Shown here one piece after another: positions 22,201 through 28,114 of a stretch of 64,000 nt of DNA. A program made the position numbers and the translations under genes. Origin of the DNA: Enoplolaimus lenunculus. Lineage: Eukaryota; Nematoda; Enoplea; Enoplida; Thoracostomopsidae. Numbering within the stretch: position 1 is the stretch's first letter; every line of letters starts with the position of its first letter. A model generated the notes under the pieces. The model ran no database searches. It had not been told where the DNA came from and saw only the letters and a list, made by a program, of their open reading frames with translations. The stretch is from assembly GCA_030248215.1 (NCBI GenBank), contig JASANG010002790.1, positions 1 through 64,000 of the forward strand, in the 5' to 3' direction.

Positions 22201-23120
22201 GATAGCCGGGTTGTTTAAATTAGTAGCGTCACTATCTAGGAAATTGTATACCCGTAGTTTGTACTTATTGAATTTTGTGTGTTAGTTGTATGTTTACTTC
22301 TTGTTTAACTTAAGTTCACAAAAACTTTATTGAAGTATAAAGTTGAGCTTCGGGTTGTGGACATAACATGATTTACTTTTGTGATATATCAACGATCTAC
22401 CTATACTAAACATCTGGCTATACAATATACATCATCTTTTGTAAACTTTTTGTAGTTATCTAAAAATCAAACAAAAACTCTTAATTCTAACCATTTTTGA
22501 AGAAACAGTGGTTAATGGGGGGGGGTAACATAAATCGTGGGATTCATTTCTGTACTGAAAACTGTTTTAGTTTTATGTTTTTTTACTTTTTTGGCCAGTA
22601 TACTTACCACACCCGTTGGCAAAGCCTGCTGTGGAACACGGCTTTACATGAACTGTGTGAAATTTCAATCTATTCATCACCTGGTAGAAGGGAACAGTGT
22701 CAACTTATGTAAATTTAGAAAAAAATTTGCGTGGTACCTCAGTCAGTAAGGTTGATAAATGCTGCAACGGAATCTTCTGGTCAAAATATTCGGGTTATTT
22801 TCTTCAGAACAAGAGCCTCTAGTAGAAATCAACGCGGTTGATTTTGGCTTTGGCATTTATTCTTCCAATTTTTACTACAAATTTGTTTTAAGTTTGCATC
22901 AGTTCAGCTGATTTGAAACTACATTTGTTCGAGGTTCAGCTTTTAAGTGTGTGGATCGGGAACAAATATGTACTGTTAATAATTGTTTCAGGTGGTAAAG
23001 AATCGCTGGGATGGAGATATTGTTCTTCACGATCGTTTGTCGCTCGAATTTGACCGCAGGAGCATGTGTTATTACTTGGGAAAGAAATTGCCTGCGAACG
23101 CAAATAAACTTCAGGACTGA
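1138..23120 (+). CDS. TWNK: Twinkle, mitochondrial replicative DNA helicase (multi-exon; N-terminus not found)
   Basis: Twinkle is the ring-forming 5'-3' helicase that unwinds mitochondrial DNA ahead of the polymerase. Exons, with joined phases checked: 1138-1291 (candidate), 10571-10758, 11421-11577, 12809-12930, 17499-17673, 18034-18242, 18476-18593, 19220-19408, 20039-20170 and 22992-23120. All introns use GT-AG. The joined frame is open for 523 codons and ends in TGA. Residues about 20-210 are the TOPRIM/primase-like half and about 265-510 the RecA-like helicase. Visible motifs are Walker [10 protein letters not shown] (289-297), Walker [31 protein letters not shown] and the arginine-bearing KNRWDGD. 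Animal Twinkle is about 680 residues, so roughly 150 N-terminal residues with the mitochondrial targeting signal are missing. The 9.3-kb first recognised intron carries an antisense Ty3/Gypsy element. The family call is firm; the first exon is less sure. Confidence 0.9.
1292..2614 (+). other. TWNK intron, part left of the tandem array
   Basis: No coding signal was seen on either strand. It holds scattered simple AT-rich sequence and one very short palindromic repeat at 2248-2322. Confidence 0.5.
2248..2322. repeat. ultrashort palindromic MITE-like repeat
   Basis: The left half CAGTACCGGTGTCACATAAA and the reverse complement of the right half, CAGTGCTGTGTAAAAATAAC, pair over most of the 75 bp. 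A matching structure lies at 10370-10430, suggesting a family. Confidence 0.4.
2615..3279. repeat. 118-bp tandem repeat, left part (about 5.6 copies)
   Basis: Successive AACGCTGTTAATTTCTC landmarks lie at 2616, 2734, 2852, 2966, 3084 and 3202, giving spacings of 118 bp except one unit of 114. Units are more than 90% alike. The array stops exactly at the Ty3/Gypsy LTR at 3280 and resumes at 10114, so it is one array interrupted by the insertion. Confidence 0.92.
3280..3536 (-). repeat. 3' LTR of the Ty3/Gypsy element
   Basis: It matches 9857-10113 over all 257 bp except one T/C difference (ATATCTTT here, ATACCTTT there). It begins TG and ends CA, and a GTCGT target copy sits just outside at 3275-3279. 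Confidence 0.97.
3669..4244 (-). CDS. SGNH/GDSL-type hydrolase ORF inside the retrotransposon
   Basis: This 191-residue ORF lies between the integrase/PWWP region and the 3' LTR, where some elements carry env. It shows the family blocks in order: block [11 protein letters not shown] (Ser23), block II LPGVK (Gly48), block [11 protein letters not shown] (Asn76/77) and block [10 protein letters not shown] (Asp167, His170). The Ser-Asp-His triad and oxyanion residues are therefore all present. SGNH proteins are esterases or acyl-hydrolases acting on lipids or acetylated glycans; the substrate here is unknown. There is no signal peptide or membrane helix, so it is not a classical Env. The ATG at 4244 is used; the frame is open about 10 codons further upstream. 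It probably needs a spliced or readthrough message. It could be a captured host gene or one taken from a LINE whose ORF1 carries an esterase domain. Confidence 0.85.
   Translation of the reverse strand: MSMREYFRGNTRALPDLLVIGDSLIKSLNAKSISQRIMRNVHIVALPGVKLQYVVQLVQWLTGSYAKDIIVLAGTNNLGGKDGKAKFGPVKLFAVAKAFMQVFHKSYPKTKLHFACILNRASSANIRVNTHIQRFNEMLIKASERTELPPNVMHMVIGYFPDNYFVDGLHLTHEGVSVLEARVITHITSLT
4245..4816 (-). other. linker between PWWP and SGNH ORFs with broken reading frames
   Basis: No frame is open throughout. The best stretch, minus strand about 4640-4326, is polar and charged ([19 protein letters not shown]) and looks coding-like, but it has no recognisable domain. It may be a disordered spacer of an accessory protein interrupted by frameshifts, or untranslated sequence. 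I see no splice sites that I would trust. Confidence 0.35.
4817..5146 (-). CDS. PWWP-domain ORF immediately after integrase
   Basis: This 109-residue ORF overlaps the integrase 3' end by 35 bp in another frame. Residues about 31-80 read as a PWWP domain: a [18 protein letters not shown] first strand pair with the PPWP form of the signature at 44-47, then [12 protein letters not shown] as the next strand. PWWP domains bind methylated histone tails (notably H3K36 methyl) together with DNA. Placed after the GPY/F-type integrase tail it could steer integration, as chromodomains do in chromoviruses; that role is inference. It may be translated by +1 frameshifting or from its own ATG, which overlaps the integrase reading frame. 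The motif is visible, but the domain C-terminal helices are unclear and the frame stops at 4817. Confidence 0.75.
   Translation of the reverse strand: MKPLAHSEQVIERTETARKESTSEGSSRPWPLDSVVLAKFPGYPPWPAVVVNPIESPLKRVAPSKSDVAVRFLAPKSLLSSHLAMLVNSSRCKPRIVDLVAPVHRLKVA
5112..6188 (-). CDS. Ty3/Gypsy integrase (pol C-terminal part)
   Basis: Integrase joins the reverse-transcribed DNA into the chromosome. The N-terminal HHCC zinc site is seen (IHGLSHPG with two His, CETC with two Cys). It is followed by the catalytic triad Asp in [11 protein letters not shown], Asp in [11 protein letters not shown] and Glu in [18 protein letters not shown]-type module YSGPFRIV stands near the C-terminus. The frame is open upstream to about 6229, where it is offset by one base from the RNase H frame at a T run. 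The annotated start at 6188 is therefore an internal Met, not a true initiation site. The PWWP ORF overlaps the end. Confidence 0.95.
   Translation of the reverse strand: MSFKCDRLFRPFVPKKLRFHLFQQIHGLSHPGPRGTLRMVKNDYIWLGIGKDVSLWVKHCETCQKSKITRHTKSAVGQIPTSGRFHTVHIDLVGPLPPSCGYRHLVTMIDRFTRWSEVVPVTDISTESVVRAFLHGWVSRFGVPRTVISDRGVQFESCVWNLLMSRLGILRKRTTAYHPASNGAVERFHRTLKNSLRATCVSSEWFNALPLVLLGLRSTINEHGFSPTQLVFGSSVELPVDFFIGTEPSQKVPTTEFLDQLYAKIREFPAPQREHRAAVFVPKDLSQCIHAWVRHHSPKSSLSSRYSGPFRIVERDDKTVTLNLDGRIDKLSIDRVKPAYLQAELQTDETACSFRTSH
6209..6658 (-). CDS. Ty3/Gypsy RNase H (pol middle part)
   Basis: RNase H removes the RNA strand during reverse transcription. The acidic residues are present in order: Asp in [15 protein letters not shown], Glu in [15 protein letters not shown], Asp in [12 protein letters not shown] and Asp in [11 protein letters not shown]. 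It is one base out of frame with the RT ORF upstream (offset near 6685) and with integrase downstream (near 6222). It is therefore part of pol that is not continuous as read here. Confidence 0.93.
   Translation of the reverse strand: MTTDASSRAVGAVLHQVVNFRRQPLAFFSRKLTKLESGKSAFDRELLAIYLSLKHFSWLLGLQFKILTDHKPLLHALQMKAPTPQQSRWLSYISEFNCSIEHVSGAHNVVADNLSRYVGTVNIDLHRSIVEAQKDDAELQSFLILQSRS
6655..8121 (-). CDS. Ty3/Gypsy aspartic protease and reverse transcriptase (pol N-terminal part)
   Basis: This 488-residue frame starts in a 79-bp overlap with gag, in the -1 frame, the usual arrangement for programmed frameshifting. The protease active site is [14 protein letters not shown], followed by DPILGRDFL. 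The reverse transcriptase fingers and palm follow, with [13 protein letters not shown] and the catalytic box [10 protein letters not shown]. The YMDD form is less usual in this superfamily than YLDD or YVDD. The thumb/connection [16 protein letters not shown] is also clear. The last few residues before the stop at 6655 are out of frame relative to the RNase H continuation. Confidence 0.95.
   Translation of the reverse strand: MQQPLCVGSALGKRKFSGDGAAVTGVNSVRVAASPVGHFIADTGSDCSLLPKQFAALGAYTPCSPHDIPSMKAANGTSIRPVWTKLLSFTVDGLNRKFSWEFWIADVADPILGRDFLSHYELLVDCSANRMFAKPGPTHCIRCVFSKCSAVETLLAKYSKLFQPISASDVVTHPIQHFITTTAPPPVFAKPSRLFGEKLKIARDHLAKLEQQGVLYRGESPWAAPLHMAPKRDDAEPWRPCGDYRQLNRVTIADRYPMPNISDITNELHDTRIFSKLDLVSAFHQIPIAAVDQCKTAITTPFGLFVYRRMPFGLRNAAQSFQRLIDIALQDLPFAKAYMDDILIASSTELDHLAHLENVFQRLEKHGLRLKAKKCVYFQPVVSFVGIEVSSNGIRPVPAKVDAIDKIELPQNVAELRSFLGTAGFYHRFVKNFSDISAPLSSLTCGHKGKSTAAIKLSKEAIEAFHSIKKALKSADTLSFPTLALVLN
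8043..9428 (-). CDS. Ty3/Gypsy Gag with an N-terminal 2A-like segment
   Basis: Gag builds the virus-like particle. Residues about 1-110 are a Cys- and aromatic-rich leader that does not look like capsid. They end in a hydrophobic run and a 2A-like motif (GDVQLNPGP, residues 112-120). Residues about 195-350 have the pattern of Ty3/Gypsy capsids ([20 protein letters not shown], then [20 protein letters not shown]). A basic Arg/Ser/Gly region follows, then a Cys/His cluster of the [14 protein letters not shown]...C kind that replaces the usual CCHC knuckle. If the 2A-like site works, mature Gag would begin at Pro120 and the leader would be a separate peptide. The start at 9428 is the longest-frame choice. 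Confidence 0.92.
   Translation of the reverse strand: MINSRLKVAANELIMFNAKMCFCLALFFSTRLIPNSERAGTMCCSKNSFFTRSWFWHAFFQVSFTLSRPYSELLFRNSLFFKKQVRAECFGACLRLSAKHRGALIWLLILAGDVQLNPGPLDLVPYTKADLELVLKLLNETVPDFKIPSTITKDELVTRVSQYGERIVSILLDSVRPPSQSLVAQNAVEVGRTIKLPDFFESDTRTWFETVDQMLSGSSETVRENSLLRVVPVSALKQCGAEVSLAYEQIKYQIIKHFDDTEEQKLRRLLNEQMLGDQKPSSALRNLKQLAPNSKELVRFRFFEMLPAEIRVVLSTFSSDTSLEMLADAADKMICHLPKTSSTVAAVASSSNLVRSEVDTLKDQIEQLTQAVQAISVGTKAGRGRSGHRQFRNGSRRSISNNRQGSSRPRSRSNGRFNSNGRFCYYHFNFGTRARKCNSPCAWVVRSGNGNSPVTVRQSPE
9069..9095 (-). other. 2A-like ribosome-skipping motif in Gag
   Basis: The nine codons read GDVQLNPGP, preceded by the hydrophobic stretch ALIWLLILA. This matches the D-V/I-E-x-N-P-G-P consensus except for Gln in place of Glu. 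Motifs of this type occur at the N-termini of several non-LTR retrotransposon ORFs. Activity with Gln is not something the sequence can show. Confidence 0.6.
9429..9856 (-). other. 5' leader of the Ty3/Gypsy element
   Basis: This non-coding stretch lies between the 5' LTR and gag. It contains the primer-binding site next to the LTR; no other feature was recognised. Confidence 0.7.
9835..9855 (-). other. putative tRNA primer-binding site
   Basis: One base inside the 5' LTR the minus strand reads TGGTGAGCCCGTTCGTCC. It starts with the TGG that pairs with a tRNA CCA tail. The primer tRNA was not identified. Confidence 0.65.
9857..10113 (-). repeat. 5' LTR of the Ty3/Gypsy element
   Basis: It is the upstream LTR in the sense of transcription, 256/257 identical to the other copy. 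The GTCGT target copy follows at 10114-10118. Confidence 0.97.
9900..9924. promoter_or_regulatory. LTR signals: minus-strand AATAAA and a plus-strand TATA box
   Basis: AATAAA is read on the minus strand at 9900-9905, fitting the element's polyadenylation signal. On the opposite strand the LTR has a good TATA sequence ATATAAAAGG at 9915-9924, which points toward the downstream TWNK exons. The second may be chance or an antisense promoter. Confidence 0.4.
10114..10254. repeat. 118-bp tandem repeat, right part
   Basis: It continues the array of 2615-3279 after the target duplication, for a little more than one unit, and fades out after CTACCAAGTGGAAAG. Confidence 0.9.
10370..10430. repeat. 61-bp palindromic MITE with TA flanks
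   Basis: It reads TA|CTGGCCGTGTAAAAATGACC ... GGTAATTTTTTCACACGACAG|TA. The halves pair imperfectly, and the GGGGGT motif is shared with 2248-2322 and with the neighbouring 10330-10505 stretch. Confidence 0.45.
10571..12930 (+). CDS. TWNK: TWNK exons for the TOPRIM/primase-like half (10571-10758, 11421-11577, 12809-12930)
   Basis: The exon at 10571-10758 reads through [11 protein letters not shown] and [15 protein letters not shown] to EETYPR. 11421-11577 continues [20 protein letters not shown] and [10 protein letters not shown]. 12809-12930 gives [20 protein letters not shown] and [18 protein letters not shown]. The order and spacing match the primase-like domain of animal Twinkle. The TOPRIM glutamate is kept (NEIDAL), but the Asp-x-Asp site is reduced to FPND, so primase activity is not expected, as in other animals. 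Phases 2, 0 and 2 at the three donors fit the next exons. Confidence 0.9.
12110..12525. mobile_element. hAT-like MITE of the CCGATTCCG family
   Basis: This 416-bp element has ends related to CAGGGTRCAA and repeated TTCCGATTCCG blocks near both ends. The flanking octamers CCAGATCC and CCACATCC match at 7 of 8 positions. A full-length relative lies at 58819-59236. It sits inside a TWNK intron. Confidence 0.65.
13293..13653 (+). mobile_element. diverged copy of the TA-target MITE
   Basis: The left part AGAGGGACTGATATTTATTT and the right end TATTCGGGTCTCTACAG match the ends of the copies at 27574 and 35826. The middle is diverged. Confidence 0.5.
15333..15490. mobile_element. MITE with GTACACTTCCC-type ends and GCCTAA tracts
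   Basis: The left end CCGTACACTTCCCCCAATGT pairs with the right-end reverse complement GTGTACTTCCCACCACATTT. The interior has AACCTAAGCCTAAGTTTAGT-type hexamers. Related ends occur at 18628-18795. Confidence 0.5.
16607..17101 (+). CDS. hypothetical ORF in a TWNK intron, Asn-rich
   Basis: This single-exon frame of 164 residues is not recognised. It has a basic start ([10 protein letters not shown]), a polar middle ([15 protein letters not shown]) and an asparagine run near residues 118-130 encoded by an AAT/AAC tract, then a Cys-containing tail. There are no membrane helices. It is not needed to join the flanking TWNK exons, which match the family directly. It could be a nested gene, an exon of something else or a chance frame. 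A shorter competing frame overlaps at 16680-16895. Confidence 0.28.
   Translation: MYAMIRPSTNPAGQPNRGGKHRVKREIHYDTEIYADDTGYRLSTAAQHSQTRRNKLDPLLAENGLTSADYCSRTNHYVLQKPGRFLPPAPKCNPLLKNGYNTDSYSSGSKNGLDQLNNNSNNNNNNNNQFLRGHCTNGIDDLSRTLEKNLLLKTRYCLGCSDMT
17499..20170 (+). CDS. TWNK: TWNK exons for the linker and RecA-like helicase core
   Basis: 17499-17673 encodes the linker helix ([19 protein letters not shown]) that in this family mediates hexamer formation. 18034-18242 carries the Walker A loop and the [10 protein letters not shown] motif. 18476-18593 has [17 protein letters not shown]. 19220-19408 carries Walker B ([12 protein letters not shown]) and VTLVMHPRK. 20039-20170 has [19 protein letters not shown]. 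All borders are GT-AG and the frame is continuous. Introns here are short (about 230-670 bp), and two carry MITEs. Confidence 0.95.
18628..18795. mobile_element. MITE with TTAGGC/GCCTAA core in a TWNK intron
   Basis: The left end GGCTCCTGTACACTTTCGAC and the right-end reverse complement TTCTCGTACAGTTCTCCCCA are inverted partners. The core reads TTAGGCTTAGGCTTAG on one side and AAGCCTATTCCCAAGCCTAT on the other. Confidence 0.55.
19461..19655. mobile_element. telomere-like-core MITE, GGCCMATGTTACTTT-end type
   Basis: The left end GGCCAATGTTACTTTGAGGG and the right-end reverse complement GGCCCATGTTACTTTAAGCG pair well. The interior has two blocks of GCCTAA repeats. At 195 bp it is almost the size of the 21016 element. 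The flanking octamers match at only 5 of 8 positions. Confidence 0.75.
20693..20763 (+). pseudogene. tRNA-like sequence, decayed (tRNA pseudogene or SINE head)
   Basis: This 71-nt stretch can form an acceptor stem GACCAC/GTGGTC and has an A-box-like TGGTGTAATGG. The anticodon stem CTTGC/GCAAG holds a 6-nt loop, and the B-box region GGCTCATTTGC matches poorly. The T arm does not pair, so it is not a working tRNA. Confidence 0.35.
21016..21212. mobile_element. telomere-like-core MITE with exact 8-bp target duplication
   Basis: This 197-bp element is flanked by GATATTTT at 21008-21015 and 21213-21220. Its inverted ends are GGCCCATGCATAGAACAGGG on the left and GGCCCAAGTATAGAACAGGG by reverse complement on the right. 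The interior carries two arrays of GCCTAA hexamers (21062-21089 and 21109-21131) separated by GTATGGATGAGCC. An 8-bp duplication points to hAT-type transposition. Confidence 0.92.
21286..21525 (+). CDS. TWNK: candidate alternative TWNK C-terminal exon
   Basis: After acceptor GTGTTTTAG an 80-codon frame starts [12 protein letters not shown] and runs to TGA at 21523. It is in phase 0, exactly what the donor at 20170 needs. The start parallels the true family motif in the last exon ([12 protein letters not shown]), which suggests a duplicated, diverged exon. Using it would replace the C-terminus and lose the WDGD acidic residues. No transcript evidence is available here, so it could also be an unused relic. 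Confidence 0.45.
   Translation: MAKNRYAGILLLTDHLEIIPMPGFQNKLEINPAKSQKFGTGGGMLVLSRAVDGCIAEECAASRALLNSRQCTGASCVLA
22992..23120 (+). CDS. TWNK: TWNK last exon
   Basis: Acceptor TTGTTTCAG, then [20 protein letters not shown] and a short tail ending NKLQD before TGA. The KNRxDGD motif carries the arginine that contacts the neighbouring subunit's nucleotide in this helicase family. The preceding intron is 2.8 kb. Confidence 0.92.
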   Translation: MVKNRWDGDIVLHDRLSLEFDRRSMCYYLGKKLPANANKLQD

Positions 23121-23590
23121 ATGATCATAGTAAGCGGTTATGATTGTTTATTTTTGCACGTTGCAGTTAGTAACCTGATCATTTTTATTTTGCTCTATTT
23201 GCATTCATGAATTTTTTGAATTGTATGGAGATGGCTGGTATGTAAGTTTTTGCGGTGTATCTCAATTTAGGCATAAACTTAATTTCATGCTGGTTATAAG
23301 TTGTAGCCTGAGATGGTATATTTGTTTATGATACTAAATTTGATCAAAAACGGAGTTTAGGTATACAGGCAAATTTTTTCTTAAAGCGTTCTATTCAGTT
23401 GTGGATTCAGTAACGGAAGGGTGGCGAACAGGGGGGCTCAGACCCTCTGGAAAATTATTTGCTTCTCTGGAAAATTTTCAACGTTGCTCCTAAGTCTTTG
23501 TAAGCCCTTGTATGTTCCTCCTGGAAAATGTATAGCCTTCCTCACTTCACTAAAATTTCAATGCCGACGACAACTATGATATCGGTGACA

Positions 23591-23750
23591 TAAGGGTTGT
23601 GCTATATTTGACGTCTGGCGCCGTGTGTCACCCGTCCGCCGCCATCAGTCACCGTTCGTACCATAAGTTATCGTACGTGAGTTATTTGCGTACGATACCG
23701 CACGGTGACGGACGGCGCCGGACGTTAACAAAAGTATAGCGCAACCCTTA
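23591..23750. mobile_element. 160-bp hairpin-like MITE, TAAGGGTTG ends
   Basis: The ends TAAGGGTTGTGCTATA and TATAGCGCAACCCTTA are inverted repeats with one mismatch. Further inside, ACGTCTGGCGCCGTGTGTCA pairs with TGACGGACGGCGCCGGACGT. The centre contains a smaller palindrome around TATCGTACG. Confidence 0.75.
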
Positions 23751-23909
23751 CTTTCAAGCGTAACCCTTACTCACAAGCGCAACCCTTACTCACAAGTGTA
23801 ACCCTTACTCACAAGCGCAACCCTTACTCACAAGCGCCACCCTTACTCACAAGCGCAAACCTTACTCACAATCGTAACCCTTACTCACAAGCGCAACCCT
23901 TACTCACAA
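23739..23909. repeat. 19-bp minisatellite grown from the MITE end
   Basis: About nine copies of GCGCAACCCTTACTCACAA follow each other with few changes. The first 12 bases of the unit are the last 12 of the MITE at 23591-23750, so the array begins inside that element. Confidence 0.88.
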
Positions 23910-26900
23910 ATACTCGAACTGACATTGAGTCCGATATGCGTTATTTGAGATGAATGAACCCTGGTTTATTTTATTATTTAAGTACAGGTGCTATATACGC
24001 AACTTATGTAACGGCGATGTTTTCTTATCTGTTAATTGTATTATTTTGGCTTGTTTGTGTTTTTGGGCATCGTTCAAAGCTATATTTGTACAAACAATTT
24101 TATGTTAACAAATCATTAGAACCAAACTTTTTCGCAATGACAGAAATAATTAATGTATGAAAAGTTTTATATCTATTTTTTAACAAAGATGCACTAAGAC
24201 ACCTACGAGTTTTAAACTAAACTACAATTTTTAATTGGTTTTTATTTTTTCGAGTGCCATAGCTAATATGTCTTTCTAATTAACTGTTGAAAATTTTGGT
24301 TTGACTATCAATGTAACACTTCCGAAAGATAGTAGAACGAGTAATGATATATGATCATGGAGCGTTCAAATTTCCGGTTGTTTCTTTGTATCCGGCAAAT
24401 AACTGACACCCGTATCCGCTTTCGGTATTTGATAAAAATCTACTGCATATAGGATATTTCCAATTGCAGCTCTGAGAATTTCATAAATCGGCCTTTACGC
24501 GCGTGTGCACATTAAAAGTCAAGAAGTTTAAGTTTTTACACTGATGTAACATAAAAAATCAAAGGTACCGGTTAGTATTTAAGGCATCGACACACACGGT
24601 TTTGCGCGAGTCAAACACTTGGACCACTGCGCAATAATTAGATGTCATATCCGGTTAATATCCGGTTCCGGTAAAGAATTCACTGTCTGGTTCTGGTAAA
24701 TTAATATGCGGAAACAAAATGCATATGACGTAGCAGTTTAATTTTATTGAAGTTTCGACAGTACTACCCTGTGAAAGACGCATTGGGGTTAAATTTATGC
24801 ATAATAGAAACGGATTGCGTTCGTTACAAAGGTTTGCGTGCATATATATTATTGTTTCGTATAATATCAGATGCAGTTGCAGTCCGATAAATATGTAACC
24901 ACAACGGTGTCGTATTGTTAATCTTTTTGGCAAAAACATTTTTCATTCATTCTAAGGGTAGGACCTTATGACTTCATCAAAATCAACTTTTGAACATTCA
25001 AATTTTGGACGTGGGATGAATAGGGAGGTCATGAGAAGCTCATATGTGCAAAATTACTTGAAACCGACCATTTTGAGCAAACGCCGGTTGGCGGAAGGAC
25101 AACGGAAAAGACACGAAAACGTAACCTTTTAAAAAGTTTTAGCACCGGTTTGTAAGCTTGTTACTGCAACCGCATGCGCCTTCTAAATTTGTTTTGGTCC
25201 CGTAGCAGGTTGTTCCGGATACAGGAATGAACCAGAAACGTATTGTGATCAGAAAAGGGGTGACTGCTGATGTCCTTCATTGTCTAATTAGCTAGTCGCA
25301 ATGTGTACATGCGTATTTGGATATTTTGTATCACTTGACTCTGTATCATTTTTGACATTTCGCTATGGTTGTTTTGTTTGTGTTCTCTGCTTTCTTGAGT
25401 CTTGTGCAGAGACGGATCCAAAAGTTTTTGACGGGGGGCGGGTTGGCAAATGCTATGAAACGGAAAAATTATAAGGTAAGAACCTTATCATTTTATCACC
25501 AATAAATTTTCTGAGGTCGAAAATTTGTAAGGTAGGGCGTTTTATCATAAAAAAATCTGCGAAAAAATTGTTTTACAAATAATTTTTTCGAAGACGACAA
25601 ATTGTAAGGTAGGGACCTTATCATTTTAACACAAAAAATTTCTGACGAGGTGGGCGTACGCCCCCGTCCACCTCTGGATTCGCTAGTTATCTTGTGTCGA
25701 GTATTAACTGATAAATTGCAACTTTTGTTAACACTGTTGTAATCCATTTTGAGTCTATGTTTGTTTTTCAATTATATTTTTTAATCTTTTGTCATGAAAT
25801 ATGCGCTAAATTTGGAAGCAATTACATTAAAATTTTGCGCGTCGTAACTGCAAAAGCATTTGAAATATTTTGTAAAGATTCACAAAATTATTAATGTTGG
25901 AAAATTTCGTAGCTTTATCACTAGGTTAACTTGCTGCTGTTATTCTTCGCTCAAACAGGTTGTTTAATGTAATTTAATTGATTACGAAGTTATACGAGTT
26001 GTAAATTAGTGAAATATAGATTAATAAATACTTTTGTTCTCTACGCCATTCTCGGGATCGGGAGAATTTCAATAGCTACAATTTTTCTTGAAATTCAGCA
26101 GATATAATCCGTCGCGAGCAGTATCAAATTCACTCAGTTAAAATTCGCTGCTGCGAAAATATATTTCGTAGACGCGGATCAGTTATAATCATCGTTTATA
26201 TTTTGTTTTATGTCAATTAGCAGCTAGGTTTTGAAATAAAATATCGCTTGACTTAAACGTTAGGTACACGTCAGCTGTTCTTACTCATTTGCAAGTTATA
26301 ATGCGAAGTCACTACTTTAAATTTGAACATTAGTAAAATTTTCTGAAATGTCGACAAAAACAATAACATTAAGGTATTTTTGAACTTATAATGGTACTAA
26401 ACAATAGGTTTAATTGCGCTATATGGTGGGAAGAATAAGTTTATCAAAAACATTGAAGTTCGGCTTCTGTGTTCTTTGCATCCGTTCTCAGTCCAACAGG
26501 ACTTCGTAACAGATTTCCTTTTAGAGGAAGCGATTTGTTGTGCTTTGGAATCGGACAGGCGGCAATGTCTCGCAATGTTTCTTCGTTTGAATGATTATAT
26601 ATGTGTATTTTTTACCATACTGTTTGTTATATTCGTGGCCCGTATGCTCAAATGTGTGGAACCTATCACCTTCTTGTAACTTTCGAACCAATGAATGCAG
26701 AGGCTCAAAATTCAGCACATTGTTCACATATGTCTTGCTTTACTGTTGTAGCAATTTAGTGCGTTTGAAAACCTATTACTAACTGATGATAGTTGCTATG
26801 CACATTTGAGAATATGGATCCTTCTTTGTTAGCATTGATAATGTCAATTGATGACGATTGTGTAGACAACAATATGCAACAGGGCGTGTACTATTAAGAA

Positions 26901-27102
26901 ACAGTAGAAAAATTAGGTAAGTTACATATTCTTGTCATGTGTCATCTTTGACTTTCAGTAAAGACCAAGTAATACTGGCTGTTCCGCGGAAATTAAATTG
27001 GTTTAAACTAATTTATGATATTAGTACAAAATTTACATGGATAACCATGGGCGTAGCTGGAGTTTTGAAAACGTGATGGAGGAAGTAACGCTCCATAGAA
27101 AT
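23910..27102. other. intergenic, no gene recognised
   Basis: It contains one MITE-like element at 25408-25690. Short open frames exist but have no recognisable domain or convincing splice context. Confidence 0.5.
25408..25690. mobile_element. MITE-like repeat with GACGGATCC/GGATTCGC ends
   Basis: CAGAGACGGATCC with a G-rich stretch on the left faces CGCCCCCGTCCACCTCTGGA on the right in inverted orientation. The interior repeats GTAAGGTAGGNNNTTATCAT. Exact ends are uncertain. Confidence 0.4.
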
Positions 27103-27291
27103 TTGGGTTCGTGTTACTTTGAGAACCTAACCATTTTTTCGCGAGACTATGATAAAGTGCGGTTAACCTTTAAGCTAATTTTTTTTGTTTAATGATAGGC
27201 GCTTAGCTATTGGTTTAACGTTACGGTAAGGCTTAGGCTTAGAAATATATGCGTATACTACTGTCACGCTCCTCACGGTAACACTGGCTTA
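27103..27291. mobile_element. telomere-like-core MITE, reverse orientation
   Basis: The left GTTCGTGTTACTTTGAGAAC and right CTGTCACGCTCCTCACGGTA resemble the two ends of the element at 19461, and the core has AAGGCTTAGGCTTAG. Its ends are worn. Confidence 0.5.
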
Positions 27292-27832
27292 AAATTTGAA
27301 TACGATAGACTTCTTGTGTTACAAACTGAAAAATATCTGAAAACACAAAGAATGGGCTGACCCATTATAACGCCCCTGACTACGTTCTTGTAGACACAAG
27401 TGTGATGGAACTTCAGTGTACTGGATAAATACCGGAAACATGAATTATTTGCTTTATTTTGCTGAATACCTGCTATTATACAGTTATATACTGTAGATGT
27501 TGCAAGGCTGCTGCGGCAGAGCCTAACACGAATTTTTAACAAAGATTTCTGTGTATCTCTCGTTTTCTGCCTACTGTAGTGACCGGAATATGAGGGGGAC
27601 TGATATTTATTTCACCTCTCCAGAGGGTACCCCCTGTTATTCGGTTACGGACTGTTATTTATTTTTAGCCCACGCTCCGCCACCCTTCGTTATTGATATA
27701 AACGGTACCGCAACTATCCGTTGAATTAAACGTTTATTTGTCTTGTGTCAGTAGCTAGAGTGATAATGCAAGGTTACACTTAGGAATATACTTTCAAAAC
27801 TTAAGTGCGATTTAACCCTCAATGGCCCGACA

Positions 27833-27848
27833 GTCTACATATGTAGAC
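27833..27848. repeat. 16-bp subterminal palindrome of the piggyBac element
   Basis: GTCTACATATGTAGAC is perfectly palindromic and is repeated at 28007-28022 and 29398-29413. It is the likely transposase-binding internal repeat. Confidence 0.8.
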
Positions 27849-28114
27849 ATAACCAGTTCGGCAATTGATTGTTCGGCAGGTGCTATAGTTAAGAATCTAT
27901 TGTTTAATTTCCATCGATAATTATTCTGTTATAGTAGTATAAAAAACTTATAGATTGTGGACAAAAGTTTGCTGTACAGTGAGTCATATACCTATATAAC
28001 CCGACCGTCTACATATGTAGACAGATGTTGATTTGATCATAGTTTGAGTTTTGACAAGAATTGGAACGTTTTGTTCTTACACACGGTTTTGTATGGTGAG
28101 GTAAAGTCAGGGAA

